Positions 21,994 to 33,308 of a stretch of DNA of 64,000 bases are shown here, piece by piece (the first letter of the stretch is position 1; the number at the start of each line of letters is the position of its first letter). The notes under the pieces are model-generated. The model was not told where the DNA came from and did not search any database. It was given only the letters and a program-made list of their open reading frames with translations. Source of the DNA: Dreissena polymorpha. Taxonomy: Eukaryota > Mollusca > Bivalvia > Myida > Dreissenidae. The stretch lies in assembly GCF_020536995.1 (NCBI RefSeq), contig NC_068360.1:15250178-15314177 (forward strand), written 5' to 3'. Position numbers and translations under genes: made by a program.

Positions 21994-22320
21994 GTTGGTT
22001 TACTGGCCGCATTGATAAGGCTGAAATACTGTTTAAACGGAGAGAAATCTAATCAGGATTAAATAAGAAAACGTAACAAAATAAAATAATTTTTACGGCA
22101 GTGATTGCCTTTAGCCTACATGGGAATTATTTGCTGCAGAGTTCGGAATAATATTTGACTGATTTATCTCCCCTGACACAATTTTACTTGTTGATAAAAA
22201 GATATAATTTATCAAAGATGTATTAAGTGTATTCGTATATGTCGCCCTTCAGAGAAAAACATGTACATCTTGATAGCAAAAATAGATATATTTTAATGGG
22301 GGTCAAATCACAGTGAATAA
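21994..22320 (+). repeat. 320-bp dispersed repeat, copy 1
   Basis: From CTGGCCGCATTGATAAGGCT to about ATATTTTAATGGGG the sequence matches 49175-49495, with small indels and many substitutions. Shared blocks include TTTGACTGATTTA-CTCCC, TTACTTGTTGATAAAAA and TTCGTAT-TGTCGCCCTTCA. It is non-coding, and no terminal repeats or target duplications are obvious. The class is unknown. Confidence 0.85.
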
Positions 22321-22324
22321 TTAA

Positions 22325-22480
22325 GAAATAACCAACGGGTATTTATTGCGGTAATAACCAACGATATGGAGTTCCGATGCGTATGAATTAAACCACGAGG
22401 GCGTAGCCCGAGTGGTTTGATAACAAGCATCGAAACGACATACCGTTGATAATTACCGTAATAACCAACGGTTACCCGTC
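22325..22480. mobile_element. Long-hairpin MITE (palindromic)
   Basis: An imperfect palindrome with arms of about 75 bases around GAGGGCGTAGCCCGAGTGG. The left arm, AACGGGTATTTATTGCGGTA ... TTAAACCACGAGGGC, pairs with the right arm, GCCCGAGTGGTTTGATAACA ... CCGTAATAACCAACGGTTA. It abuts the right end of the 320-bp repeat. Foldback form, non-coding. Confidence 0.75.
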
Positions 22481-22499
22481 GATTAGTTCGATTCTTACA

Positions 22500-22875
22500 C
22501 GATTTCATTAATAAGTTACCGCGATTTTAAGGTTATAAATGAAAATAATATTAACCGAAGTCTTCCACATTCCGCGAAAAATTGGCGTCACCACAACAAT
22601 GACAATCAAATGATGTCGTCTTCATTCATAAACAGTGCGCGGACATTTAAAGTGACGTCATACGTATCTCCGTTGGTATATCGGGGTAATAACCCACGGT
22701 AGTTTTCCTTCTTTGTATATACAATGCGGGGAATCACGTGGTCAGATTTGAGAAAAAATGGCCGCCGATGCCTCGATTCGATGGAGAAATTGAGTCTTCA
22801 AACAGGTACTTCCTTATTACTTACTTGTTTTTTTTTTATCTGATAACGCCTATCATAGGGCCAACCGGAAGCGGT
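22500..22875 (+). other. GC-containing segment with a possible 5' exon
   Basis: At 22757 an ATGGCCGCCGATGCCTCG in fair start context gives only 11 codons before TGA, and TTCAAACAG/GTACTTCC follows at 22806 as a good donor-like site. This could be a 5' untranslated exon on the plus strand. There is no further support. Confidence 0.25.
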
Positions 22876-22876
22876 T

Positions 22877-23775
22877 TCAGCGAGTATCAACCGTTTTATC
22901 AATAGTTATACCCCTATAGTTTTTAGCTGAATTTGGGTCACCCCCTTTAAATATAGGGACAATGTAACTTAGTCCCCAGCTTTCTGGATACTCGGCGTTG
23001 TTGAACAGGTTGTTATAAAGTGTGTAGAGGTACGGGGATATGATATCAAATGCGTTCTTTATAAGTTCTGCTGATATTTTATCTGGTCCACAAGCTTTGT
23101 TGTTTTGCTGTTTAAATACTACTTGATGTATTTCATTTAAGGTTATTTCGCAGTCTAAATCTTCATCGTTAAGTGTAGTACTTTCTGCATTTTCGTTATT
23201 TAAATTTTTATTTGTGGGTTGTGATTCTCCTAATAGATTATTGAAATGTTCAAATAGGAGCTTTATCTGTAGATTGTTTTTCTTCTTAATTTTATTTGTG
23301 TAGCTTTGTTTAACTGCTTTCCAGAACTTTCTGGGCTGGGATTTAGCAATATTCTCAAGTTTTTTGCCTTGGCTGATTTTAAAATGAGTTTTGGCTCTAT
23401 TTCTAATTTTATTATACATAGTTCTCCGTTGTGAAAAATGTATTCTGTTTTCGTTTGATTTACAGCGATTGAATATATTTCGTGCATTTTTGAATTCGCG
23501 TTTCGATTCATGACACTCTTTTTTAAACCACGGTGGTTTTTGCTGTGTATGGCGATTATGTGAATTCAGATTACCCCCTTTAAACGATTTACTAAAAACT
23601 CGCGTTGCCTGCTCATGTATGAAGTTCGTGAGCAGATTTACCTGGTCAACCGAGTCCATGCTACTTAAACCACGAAGTTTATGTAAATTTATATTTAAAC
23701 TGTTCTTTTTCATTTCTTTACACGCTGTAAACGGAAACCTCCGAGAAGATAGTTTATTGGTTTTCAGCGTAGCTT
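22877..23775 (-). pseudogene. Non-LTR retrotransposon (LINE) ORF2 fragment
   Basis: One minus-strand frame is open from about 23774 to a stop at 22877, close to 300 codons. It covers the linker after the endonuclease domain (PPWFKKECHESKREFKNARN, then KFWKAVKQS) and the first blocks of the LINE reverse transcriptase: NKACGPDKISAELIKNA, then YPESWGLSYIVPIFKGGD and NYRGITIDK. The catalytic Y/F-x-D-D lies beyond the truncation and is missing. Jockey/CR1-group affinity is likely; I would not name the clade. The 5' side stops at the TTAA of the neighbouring piggyBac-type MITE, and the 3' side breaks within the NYRGIT motif. The unbroken frame points to a fairly recent copy. Confidence 0.85.
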
Positions 23776-23780
23776 ATTAA

Positions 23781-24003
23781 CCCATTTATGCCTAGTGGAC
23801 TCTCCCATCCTTCTAAATTGAATCAATTTATTTCCAAAATTAGGGATGTCTAGTATATTTATTTCTATATTTAGAATATTTGTACAGAAATTCCTTCAAT
23901 AGCAAACAGCGCAGACCCTGATGAGACGCCGCATCATGCGGCGTCTCATCTGGGTCTACGCTGTTTTCCAATGCCTTTTTTCTAGACGCTAGGCATAAAT
24001 GGG
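23781..24003. mobile_element. piggyBac-type MITE, copy 1
   Basis: 223 bases between TTAA sites (23777-23780 and 24005-24008). The ends are CCCATTTATGCCTAG and CTAGGCATAAATGGG. The interior has TTGAATCAATTTATTTCC and a hairpin built on GACGCCGCATCATGCGGCGTC flanked by CAGACCC / GGGTCTACGCTG. It has no coding capacity. The ends and the TTAA target match the piggyBac remnant at 19362. Confidence 0.9.
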
Positions 24004-24008
24004 TTTAA

Positions 24009-24733
24009 AGAAATAAACCTTCATCTAAAAACCGAAATTGTCCGATAATGCACGGGCGTTTAATTGGATTCTTACATACTCTGTCATTTTCAACATATGG
24101 GCATATACAAAATTCAATACCTGTTCAATTGAAAATTGCAAACGGCGACTATCTTGTTGCTTTTTTCACAGGTGCTTTGCCGGATTAACTTTTCTACATA
24201 TTTAAGCATTTAAACTTGCCATTTAAGTAGATCGAGCTTTTTATGGTATTATATTGACAAATAATAAATATTGATTAAACCCAGCCTAATTTTGTACAAA
24301 TGTATGTTCCTATTTACTTTTTAAATCATGATTTTTGAAGTTTAACATTTCAATGTCAATTGAACAAATTTCCACGTTTATTTACGGCGAAAGAACGGAC
24401 TGTATTTGTTATCGTAGATTAATATTTTTACAAATACACACTTGCTCTTCAACAATTGATAGATTGTTCTTGTTTTAACGGCTTAACAACATTTTCTTAT
24501 ATATTGGCTCACGACAGCCTCCATTCGATATACGGTTTGTAATGTGCTCTGTCAAAAAGAAATTAATATAATGGTGGATTAGTTTGGATATGTGACGGCG
24601 AGTATACTATAATATAGCTTCACCAAAGCCATATCGCCTTAAACTCAATCTATCAAATAAATCTAGACGTTTTAAATAAATCTAGACAAATGAACACATG
24701 TTTCAGACGTAGTTCACTCTCAATTTACCCATT
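24009..24733. other. Stretch without recognised feature
   Basis: AT-rich; no gene or repeat recognised. Confidence 0.4.
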
Positions 24734-24737
24734 TTAA

Positions 24738-24928
24738 CCCATTTATGCCTAGTGGACTCTCCCATCCTCTTAAATTGGATCAATTTATTTCCAAAAATAG
24801 GGATGTTTAGTATTTATTTCTATATTTAGAATATTTCTTACAGAAATTCCTTTAAGCAAACAGCGGCGTCTCATCTGGGTCTACGCTGTTTGCCAAGGCA
24901 TTTTTTCTAGACGCTAGGCATACATGGA
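24738..24928. mobile_element. piggyBac-type MITE, copy 2
   Basis: 191 bases between TTAA at 24734-24737 and 24929-24932, same family as copy 1. About 30 bases of the central hairpin are missing: AAACAGCGGCGTCTCATC reads straight across. The right end has changes (CATACATGGA). Confidence 0.88.
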
Positions 24929-24932
24929 TTAA

Positions 24933-26165
24933 GTATATGCTCTTGGACCTGCTATACCAGATAAAACACCGGAAAAAATGGGGTAGATTAATTTTTCGTT
25001 CAATTATTATTAATTAAATTAAAAGTATTAGTCATTTGATGGTATTATTGCAACGGTTTAAAGCGAGTGATGTGCTTTTGTGCGGTTTATGTTGATGTTT
25101 TGTTGTAACTATGCAAAATGTTTATGTACAATATACATGCTGAAGATTTATTTGTTCGCCTCCTGGTATATAACACGCCATGTTACGCACAATAAAACTC
25201 TGTGACTGTCTAGTCTGACGTTAGCAACTTGCTGAATGCCTGGGCAGTTGCCAAAAGTGCGCATAACATATGTAAACATGCGTTAATTTATCACGCGATA
25301 TTTAGTAGGGCGTTGAACTAAAATGTTTTAAACATATGTTTATTTTGAAAACAATGCAGTTTATAATAATATTCTAATTCCTGAATTTTGACTTAACATA
25401 TCAAGAGTAGGTTGGCATATAATGGCTTAAATATAACGAACTACTGAGACGTGAAGATTTCCGTTTTTTCAAAAATGTCATGAAATGAATTCACTTTCGA
25501 AACTGAAATACTTGGAATAGATTTTAATACTAATAATAACACGAAAAAAGGGATACATAAGAAAATTTGCACATTGTTTGAGATTTTGTTTAATAAATAT
25601 TGCATTGATATAATTCCTTAATGGCCTTCTGTACCTTCGGGACCACACGAGGGAGTGGTGCCACGTAGTACAATTGCAAATTTATGTACGTATATAAAAT
25701 TTTTTGATTGTCTTGTGTATATTATTCTTTTCTTAGGACAATATGATCGAAACATTTATTTTGATATTTGATTAATAAGACGATTGCAGACTGGTTGATC
25801 GTAAAAGTAGCAAAGTTATTATTGGTCAGAATTAAGTTTAAATTTATATAGTATAATGTTGCTTTTCATTGTTCTATTTTAAGTCAACTCAACTGCAGAA
25901 ACCTGCTTCTAATCTGTGTGTATGCATCATACTTCATTTGAAAGTCCCATTCTATTTTCATATTGTATATGCGCAATATTATCAAGCCAGACATGATTAC
26001 CCAATGGACCCAACATCTACGTCACTATAATATCGTATTTCACGGGGAAATCCATAACATGTAGATCTTGCATTTTCAAAAAATCGTCAAACGGAGCATG
26101 TTAGCGTGTTTTTGGAAAATCAAAGTGGAATAGCTCATGAAGGTTTCAGAGGGTTGTGTAAATAG
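24933..26165. other. Stretch without recognised feature
   Basis: AT-rich non-coding DNA. No reading frame or repeat of note. Confidence 0.4.
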
Positions 26166-26169
26166 CCCC

Positions 26170-26236
26170 CTTGGTGCAAACAGGTACCATGTGACATTGA
26201 AATAAGAAGGCACATGGTACCAATTTTGCACAAATA
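26170..26236. repeat. Short inverted repeat beside the retrotransposon fossil
   Basis: TTGGTGCAAACAGGTACCAT followed by GTG pairs with GCACATGGTACCAATTTTGC. The arms are about 20 bases with a loop near 20. It lies just left of the A1 repeat at 26246. Confidence 0.7.
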
Positions 26237-26245
26237 GGGCGATTT

Positions 26246-26420
26246 AATGTATTTATTATCGTTGTGTGAATGAATAAACTGGTTATACAGGTTTTTGAAG
26301 GTGACATATGTCCAATGGTGCGGAAATCAAGATTTCCTCGTGCACAGATTTGTAGGTTTAGTCATTCGACAGGCAAGAAGGGTAGAGCGAAGATTTGATT
26401 TAAATCGTTTTATTTATTTT
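26246..26420 (+). repeat. Split direct repeat A1
   Basis: Starts AATGTATTTATTATCGTTGT and ends near TTAAATCGTTTTATTTATT. It matches 29507-29680 with only a few differences, including TTTCCTCGTGCACAGATT and AGTCATTCGACAGGCAAG. Confidence 0.9.
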
Positions 26421-27019
26421 CTCAACCACATTTAATTGTGAAATTCGATTTATTTTTGTGTCGTATTGGCGTTGGTAATTTATTAATTAAACAGTCAGGA
26501 TGAGAGGAGAGATCGCTTCGCCGGCGGGGACAGGGCTGGCACAGTAAATGGACACACGTAGCGACCACGTGGTAGCGGTCAAGAAGGTAGGCCCTCGGGG
26601 ATAGAAGAGAATTGTTTGACGTGTTTGGTTTACATATAATACGCACAATGTGAAGAAAAGAAAGTATTATTTCTCACGTTTTTCTCTTGTAAAATGTTTT
26701 AAAAGGCATGTCCTTTTTTTTCGGAAAATCATTGGTGCCAATCCTGATATAATTGACTGTATTGTCGGCGATTACGCATAACCATTCTTACAATTACCTG
26801 AAAAATGTGTATCTGGAAATAACCAATCAGCTTTAAAGCAGATAGATTAGAAGATGTTAACGAGTCGGTGCAGGATATGTAAAATAATGGCTGTATTGAA
26901 GAATTAAAAGACATCCCTCATGTTGTTAGTCAATCAAGTGTAGCCGTGAATGAAGCCGGAAGCTGGATTTGTGATCAATGCGGACAAGTCAATATAAATA
27001 CCAGTTCAGAGGCTAGAAT

Positions 27020-28150
27020 GGGTAGGATTAATCTGGGATAGCCAAATGTTTTCTTTTGAAATTCCCGATAGAAGAATAACTGATTTTAAAAATACTCTTT
27101 TAAAGGTATTTTGTTCCATGCCAATGGTTTCGGCAAGGGATTTAGCTAGATGTACGGGGAAAATTGTTTCAATGATGCCTGTTATAGGTAGTCTGGCTAG
27201 GTAAAGACTAGATATCTTTATTCTGAAATCGTTTCTAGACCGTCATTGCATAGAGTATTGAACCAGATAGCTTATTTATTTCCGAATTTAGAATTTGGTT
27301 AGGTCGCATAGATGGCATACAATCAAGACATTTTAGTAAAACTACATGTGTCGAAGTTTTAAAAGTTTACATTGATGCAAGTGGGTTTGCTGGTGGGGCT
27401 TATATTGCTGATATGTCAGGTTTCATTTTTCATGATATATGGTCAAATGACGTTTGCAATACAAGTTCTACTTATAGAATAATTAATGGAGTAGTTCTAG
27501 TTTTACGTGCATATGGTTTTTTTTAGGGGGAGCTGTTAAGAGGTTTACTGACTCTGAATCACGTGTAAAGCTGGTAAAGGTAGGAAGTTCTAAACTTTAG
27601 TAACATGATCTATCACTAAGCATTTTAGTATGTGTTTCAAGATGAATATAGGACTAGAAATACAATGGGTTCCAAGAGAATTAAACTCCATTGCCGAAAG
27701 TATAAGTAAAATGAGCAATACAGATGAATGGTAAAGCTCACGAGATTTCTTTGAGTTTTTAAATGGTAGCTCGGGTCCGATTTTGATTTATCGCTTGGCT
27801 ATTTTTAAAAATGGAAATACTTAAAGATATAATTCAAAATTCTTTGATTTTGAAACAGAAGCAGATTGCTTTACACAGTATTGGGGTGCCGATTTGAATT
27901 GGTTGATGCCCCTATTTATCTCGTAGGAAAAACAATTTGCACTTTCTAAAATGCAACGCATATGACGTTTTGGTGGTACACAGATGGCCTAGTGCAGCAT
28001 TTTGGCCATTCTTATTTGAGGCTGGTAATGTACAAATACACTTTGAGAATGATATTATTGTGTTTGACAAAGGGCAAACTATTTGTATGAGTAATAACCA
28101 CTCTGTTTCAGTTCAAGACCTTTTTCAAGAAATGTTCTTGCTATTCGAAT
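27020..28150 (+). pseudogene. Fossil reverse transcriptase/RNase H region (YR retrotransposon)
   Basis: Segments resemble the C-terminal reverse-transcriptase and RNase H region of DIRS/Ngaro proteins: SARDLARCTGKIVSMMPVIG, VYIDASGFAGGAYI, IQWVPRELNSIAESIS, and HRWPSAAFWPFL near the end. The spacing and order are those of the family. The region is broken at several points and no longer functional. The strand agrees with the recombinase remnant downstream. Confidence 0.75.
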
Positions 28151-28914
28151 TTAACTATACTATAAGTCGTTTATATGTGAATTGGTGATATGAATGTTTT
28201 GACTGTTTTGCTATACTTATGGTATAGTTGGGATTTTTCACGTGTTTATATGTGTAGAAATGATTCAATGGATGTTGTTTTTGTATGGCCATTAAGTATG
28301 TATAGAAACCATGTTGGTGTATGTCCGTTTGCATCTGGTGCTTACGAAGTCGTGTACAGTACACGAGGAATGGGATATTGCAAAAAAGAAAGCAAAAACA
28401 GTACTTGCAAAAAGAAAGCAAGGGTTAAAAATAATAGTTTTAAAAGTATAATACTTGCAAAAAAGATAGCAAGGGTAATATTTATTTCAAATTGGAAAAT
28501 ACTTGCAAAAAAGAAAGCAAGGGAAACGGTTTTGTTACAGAAAGTAAATTTAAAATGTTGGTGTGTGTGTTTCGTGTCTGTCTACCTCTGGGGTAGACGC
28601 GATTGTGTGTGGCATTTCGTGGGCTCATTGTTGGATCGTGTGGTCGTTGTAATTCTGGTCTGGTTGTGTTTTCTGATGATGGATTGAAAAGGTCCAATTC
28701 TGGGCCGCTGGTTCGGAGGTGCTTAGTGACTAAAGCGGATGTGTAGAGGCTTTGATTCTTTGATTTGAGATTTGTAACGGTGTGTTTGGTGCGTTTTTTT
28801 TTTTGGGGGGGGGGTGGCGGTTTGGGGACTTTGAATTGATAGGATGCGATACAAGATTTTTTGAGGATTGTGCTATAATTATTATTTTCAATAGTTAAAC
28901 GGTTCAATTGTGCA
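28151..28914 (+). other. Interior of the fossil, low-complexity
   Basis: It includes four spaced copies of an ACTTGCAAAAAAGAAAGCAAGG-like motif (about 28375-28522, quoted loosely) and a G run near 28803. An open frame of 165 codons crosses it with no recognisable domain. Confidence 0.45.
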
Positions 28915-29290
28915 AGGGCAAACAGGTATTGACATTTTGTAAAACAAATGCAGTTTTATGCCCTGTCTTCTACTTGAAAAAATGTATCTTGGCAACAACT
29001 ATTCTAGATATTGCAATATATGTTTTGTTTAGAAACATAACAAATTGTAAGAAAATTAATAAATACATTTTTGTTGGCTCAAAGCAGATTAGTTACAGTA
29101 GACAATTAGATATTTTGCACCACATCTTTCGTGAAATTTGACTTAAACCTAATGTTCACGGGTTGCATTCATTTCGGTCAGGGGAAGCAACTGCTGTTGC
29201 AAATAGCGGTGTATCTGATAGTGTTAAAAAAGCATGGGCAGTGGAAGACTGCTGGCGCTTAGGATGGCTACGTGAGAGATTCGGATGAAA
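28915..29290 (+). pseudogene. Fossil tyrosine recombinase, C-terminal part
   Basis: A stretch near 29160-29270 carries HSFRSGEATAVANSGVS, matching the H-x-x-R box and following helix of tyrosine recombinases from Ngaro/DIRS elements. The preceding 200 bases fit the segment before that box. It is broken. Its place, just before B1A2, is where such elements carry this gene. Confidence 0.75.
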
Positions 29291-29395
29291 CACAAACAAT
29301 TGTTTCTTCTCGTTTGGATTTGTAAATATACATGGTACTTGGTGTTGTGTGTTGTTAGTTGTGCGTTGTTTTTTTGCCCCGTTCTTTTTCTGTCG

Positions 29396-29506
29396 ATAAA
29401 ATACCCTGCTTGTCATGACACCTAAACAAATGTGTTTGTTTTTATTCTAAATGGTTAGATGATAAATAATTTGTTTGTCATAAAATGTAATGGAATATAA
29501 AACATA
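29396..29506 (+). repeat. Split direct repeat B1
   Basis: ATAAAATACCCTGCTTGTCA to GAATATAAAACATA. It matches 35744-35857 almost exactly (one small indel at AATTTGTTTG / AATTTATGTTTG). It ends where A2 begins. Confidence 0.9.
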
Positions 29507-29680
29507 AATGTATTTATTACCGTTGTGTGAATGAATAAACTGGTTATACAGGTTTTTGAAGGTGATATATGTCCAATGGTGCGGAAATCAAGATTTCCTC
29601 GTGCACAGATTCGTATGTTTAGTCATTCGACAGGCAAGCACGGTAGAGCGAAGACTTGATTTAAATCGTTTTATTTATTT
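29507..29680 (+). repeat. Split direct repeat A2
   Basis: Second copy of A1, directly joined to B1 with no bases between. Confidence 0.9.
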
Positions 29681-30297
29681 ATGCTCTGTTTGTGTGTTGA
29701 TGTTAATATTATGTTTTATGTGTTTCAGTGAGTTTTATGAGAGCAGACGAATGACTGACTTGAGATAGAAAGGGGCATTGATTCCGGACATTTTACCATT
29801 AGATTTACATGGTTTTCTAAAAAGAATACTTAATGTTTACGATATAGTTACAGCTGATTGTTTGTAGATTTCTCTAAAATTAGAGGTTTCAGGAGGTGAT
29901 GAAGGCACCTAGACACCGGTTTTGAGCCATGGGTCCTCATACGTCCCCCTGCCATTAAAAGAAAAATGAAAAATGAGCAGTAGGGTTGCGTATCCCGCTC
30001 GCGGTTACACCTGAATCGTTCGTTACCACCGATTATTGTTTGGGGTGTACGTGAAGTCATGTGGACTTCTCTTACTTGATGGTAATGAATAAATCTCGTT
30101 ATTATCGCAGCTGCTTTTATCAAAACTAATGCTTCACTTTATGTACTTTTCGCAAATAGGCGTTGTGGATGGGCAAAGGGGGCGTCCTCGGTGCGCTTTG
30201 GGCATCGGCGGCGAACGGGCGGTTGTTAGGGCGTGGCGTCCTTGGTTGGGCTTGTGATTTTGAATTGTGTAGTTAAATTGTTCAATTGTATGATTTT
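29681..30297. other. Segment between A2 and the nested insertion
   Basis: AT-rich at first, then a G-rich patch (about 30160-30250). In an undisturbed element this would lead to B2. I see no coding remnant I can name. Confidence 0.4.
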
Positions 30298-30774
30298 TAG
30301 CTCATCTATTTTTTGAAAAAAAAATTATGAGCTATTGTTATCACCTTGGCGTCGGCGTCGGCGTCGGCGTTGGCGTTGGCGTTGGCGTCGGCGTCCTGTT
30401 AAGTTTTGCGTTTAGGTCCACTTTTCTCAGAAAGTATCAATGCTATTGCATTCAAACTTGGTACACTTACATACTATCATGAGGGGACTGGGCAGGCAAA
30501 GTTAGATAACTCTGGCGTGCATTTTGACAGAATTATGTGCCCTTTTTATACTTAGAAAATTGAAAATTTTGGTTAAGTTTTGCGTTTAGGTCCACTTTTC
30601 TCAGTAAGTATCAATGCTATTGCATTCAAACTTGGTACACTTACTTACTATCATGAGGGGACTGGGCAGGCAAAGTTAGATAACTCTGGCGTGCATTTTG
30701 ACAGAATTATGTGCCCTTTTTATACTTAGAAAATTGAAAATTTTGGTTAAGTTTTGTGTTTAGGTCCATTTTAT

Positions 30775-30823
30775 TAGCTCATCTATTTTTTGAAAAAAAA
30801 TTATGAGCTATTGTCATCACCTT

Positions 30824-30858
<35 letters not shown>

Positions 30859-32060
30859 TGGCGTTGGCGTTGGCGTCGGCGTCCGGTTAAGTTTTGCGTT
30901 TAGGTCCACTTTTCTCAGAAAGTATCAATGCTATTGCATTCAAACTTGGTACACTTACTTACTATCATAATGGGAATGGGCAGGCAAAGTAAGATAACTC
31001 TGGCGTGCATTTTGACAGAATTATGTGCCCTTTTTATACTTAAAAAATTGAAAATTTTGGTTAAGTTTTGCGTTTAGTTCCACTTTTCTCAGTAAGTATC
31101 AATGCTATTGCATTCAAACTTGGTACACTTACTTACTATCATGAGGGGACTGGGCAGGCAAATTTAGATAACTCTGGCATGCATTTTGACAGAATTATGT
31201 GCCCTTTTTATACTTAGAAAATTGACAATTTTGGTTAAGTTTTGTGTTTAGGTCCATTTTATTCCTTAAGCATTAAAGCTATTGCTTTCATACTTGCAAC
31301 ACTTACTAACTATCATAAGGGGACTGTGCAGGCAAAGTAATGTAACTCTGACTGGCATTTTGACAGAATTATGTGCCCTTTTTATACTTAGAAAATTGAA
31401 AATTTGATTAAGTTTTGTGTTTAGGTCCACTTTATTCCTACAGTATCAAAGCTATTGCTTTCATACTTGCAAGATTTATGAACTATCATAAGGGGACCGT
31501 GCAGGCAAAGTTATGTAACTCTGACTGGCATTTGAACGGAATTATGGGCCCTTTATACTTAGAAAATTGAAAATTTGGTTAAGATTTATGTTTTGGTCCA
31601 CTTTACCCCTAAAGTATCATAGATATTGCTTTCATACTTGGAACACTCACAAACTATCATAAGGGTACAGTAAAAGGACAAGTTGCATAACTCTGGTTGT
31701 CATTGTTACGGAATTATGGCCCTTTTTTGACTTAGTAACTTTTAATATATGGTTAAATTTTGTGTTTCGATCCACTTTACTTCTTAAGTATCAAGGCTAT
31801 TGCTTTCAAACTTCAAATACTTACATGCTATCATGAGGTTACTGTACCTGGCAACATTAATTTTACTTTGACCTTTGAATGACCTTGACTCTCAAGGTCA
31901 AATTATTAAATTTTGCTAAAATTGCCATAACTTCTTTATTTATGATTAGATTGGATTGATACTTTGATGAAACTACTCTTACCTGACATACCACAATAGA
32001 CTCCACCCAAACCATCCCCCGTGCCCTCCACTCCCCCCCTTCCCCCTCCCCCCCCCCCCC

Positions 32061-32095
<35 letters not shown>

Positions 32096-32167
32096 GATCA
32101 TCTCACAAATGACCACCACACCCTCACACTATACCCCCACCCCACTCCCCCCACCCCACCCCCCCCC

Positions 32168-32206
<39 letters not shown>

Positions 32207-32514
32207 CATCTCACAAATTACCACCACACCCTCATACTATACCCCCCCCCATTTTTTTTTTAAAAATGGTTATGTTTGAAATACCGTCCAACCATCGCAC
32301 CCAAACCCCCCCCCCCATCGCCCCCCCAACCCCCCCCCCCTGATTTTTTTTTTTTTTTCGCTTTTTTGGAAGATAATGTAATAAATGTCCACAACCCCAC
32401 ACTATACACCCCTCTTCACTCCACTCCTCCCTCCTTTGTGATTGAAAATGAGAGTCCCTTCACCTTTAAAAAGAAAATAGATGAGCGGTCTGCACCCGCA
32501 AGGCGGTGCTCTTG
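30775..32514 (+). mobile_element. Helentron-like element, nested copy 2
   Basis: A complete copy of 1,740 bases: TAGCTCATCTATTTTTTG, then (GGCGTC)n at about 30823-30892, about six core units starting near 30895, 31059, 31233, 31406, 31577 and 31751, C/T runs at 32030-32360, and the 3' hairpin ending TCTTG. The host sequence GGTCCATTTTATT breaks at the left edge and resumes with CCTTAAGCATCAAAGCTATT at 32517. Unbroken paralogues at 31252 and 33775 show that no bases were duplicated at the target. Confidence 0.85.
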
Positions 32515-33308
32515 TTCCTTAAGCATCAAAGCTATTGCTTTCATACTTGCAACACTTACTAACTATCATAAGGGGACTGTGCAGGCAAAGTAATGTAACT
32601 CTGACTGGCATTTTGACAGAATTATGTGCCCTTTTTATACTTAGAAAATTGAAAATTTGATTAAGTTTTGTGTTTAAGGTCCACTTTATTCCTACAGTAT
32701 CAAAGCTATTGCTTTCATACTCGCAACACTTATGAACTATCATAAGGGGACCGTGCAGGCAAAGTTATGTAACTCTGACTGGCATTTGGACGGAATTATG
32801 GGCCCTTTATACTTAAAAAATTGAAAACTTGGTTAAGATTTATGTTTTGGTCCACTTTACCCTAAAGTATCATAGATATTGCTTTCATACTTGGAACACT
32901 CACAAACTATCATAAGGGTACAGTAAAAGGACAAGTTGCATAACTCTGGTTGTCATTGTTACGGAATTATGGCCCTTTTTTGACTTAGTAACTTTTAATA
33001 TATGGTTAAATTTTGTGTTTCGATCCACTTTACTTCTTAAGTAAAAAGGCTATTGCTTTCAAACTTCAAATACTTTCATGCTATCATGAGGTTACTGTAC
33101 CTGGCAAGTTGAATTTTACCTTGACCTTTGAATGACCTTGACTCTCAAGGTCAAATTATTAAATTTTGCTAAAATTGCCATAACTTCTTTATTTATGATT
33201 AGATTTGATTGATACTTTGACGAAACTACTCTTACCTGACATACCACAATAGACTCCACCCAAACCATCCCCCGTGCCCTCCCCCATCCCCCCCCCCTAA
33301 TTAATTTT

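Noticed and set aside
28190-28687. 165-codon frame as a membrane protein gene
   Set aside because: It lies inside the retrotransposon fossil, is low-complexity with repeated Lys-rich words and lacks any recognisable domain.
26246-29680. A1 and A2 as ordinary LTRs of a 3.4 kb element
   Set aside because: The B repeat pair and the tyrosine-recombinase remnant fit a split-direct-repeat element better; no TG...CA ends or tRNA primer site were seen.
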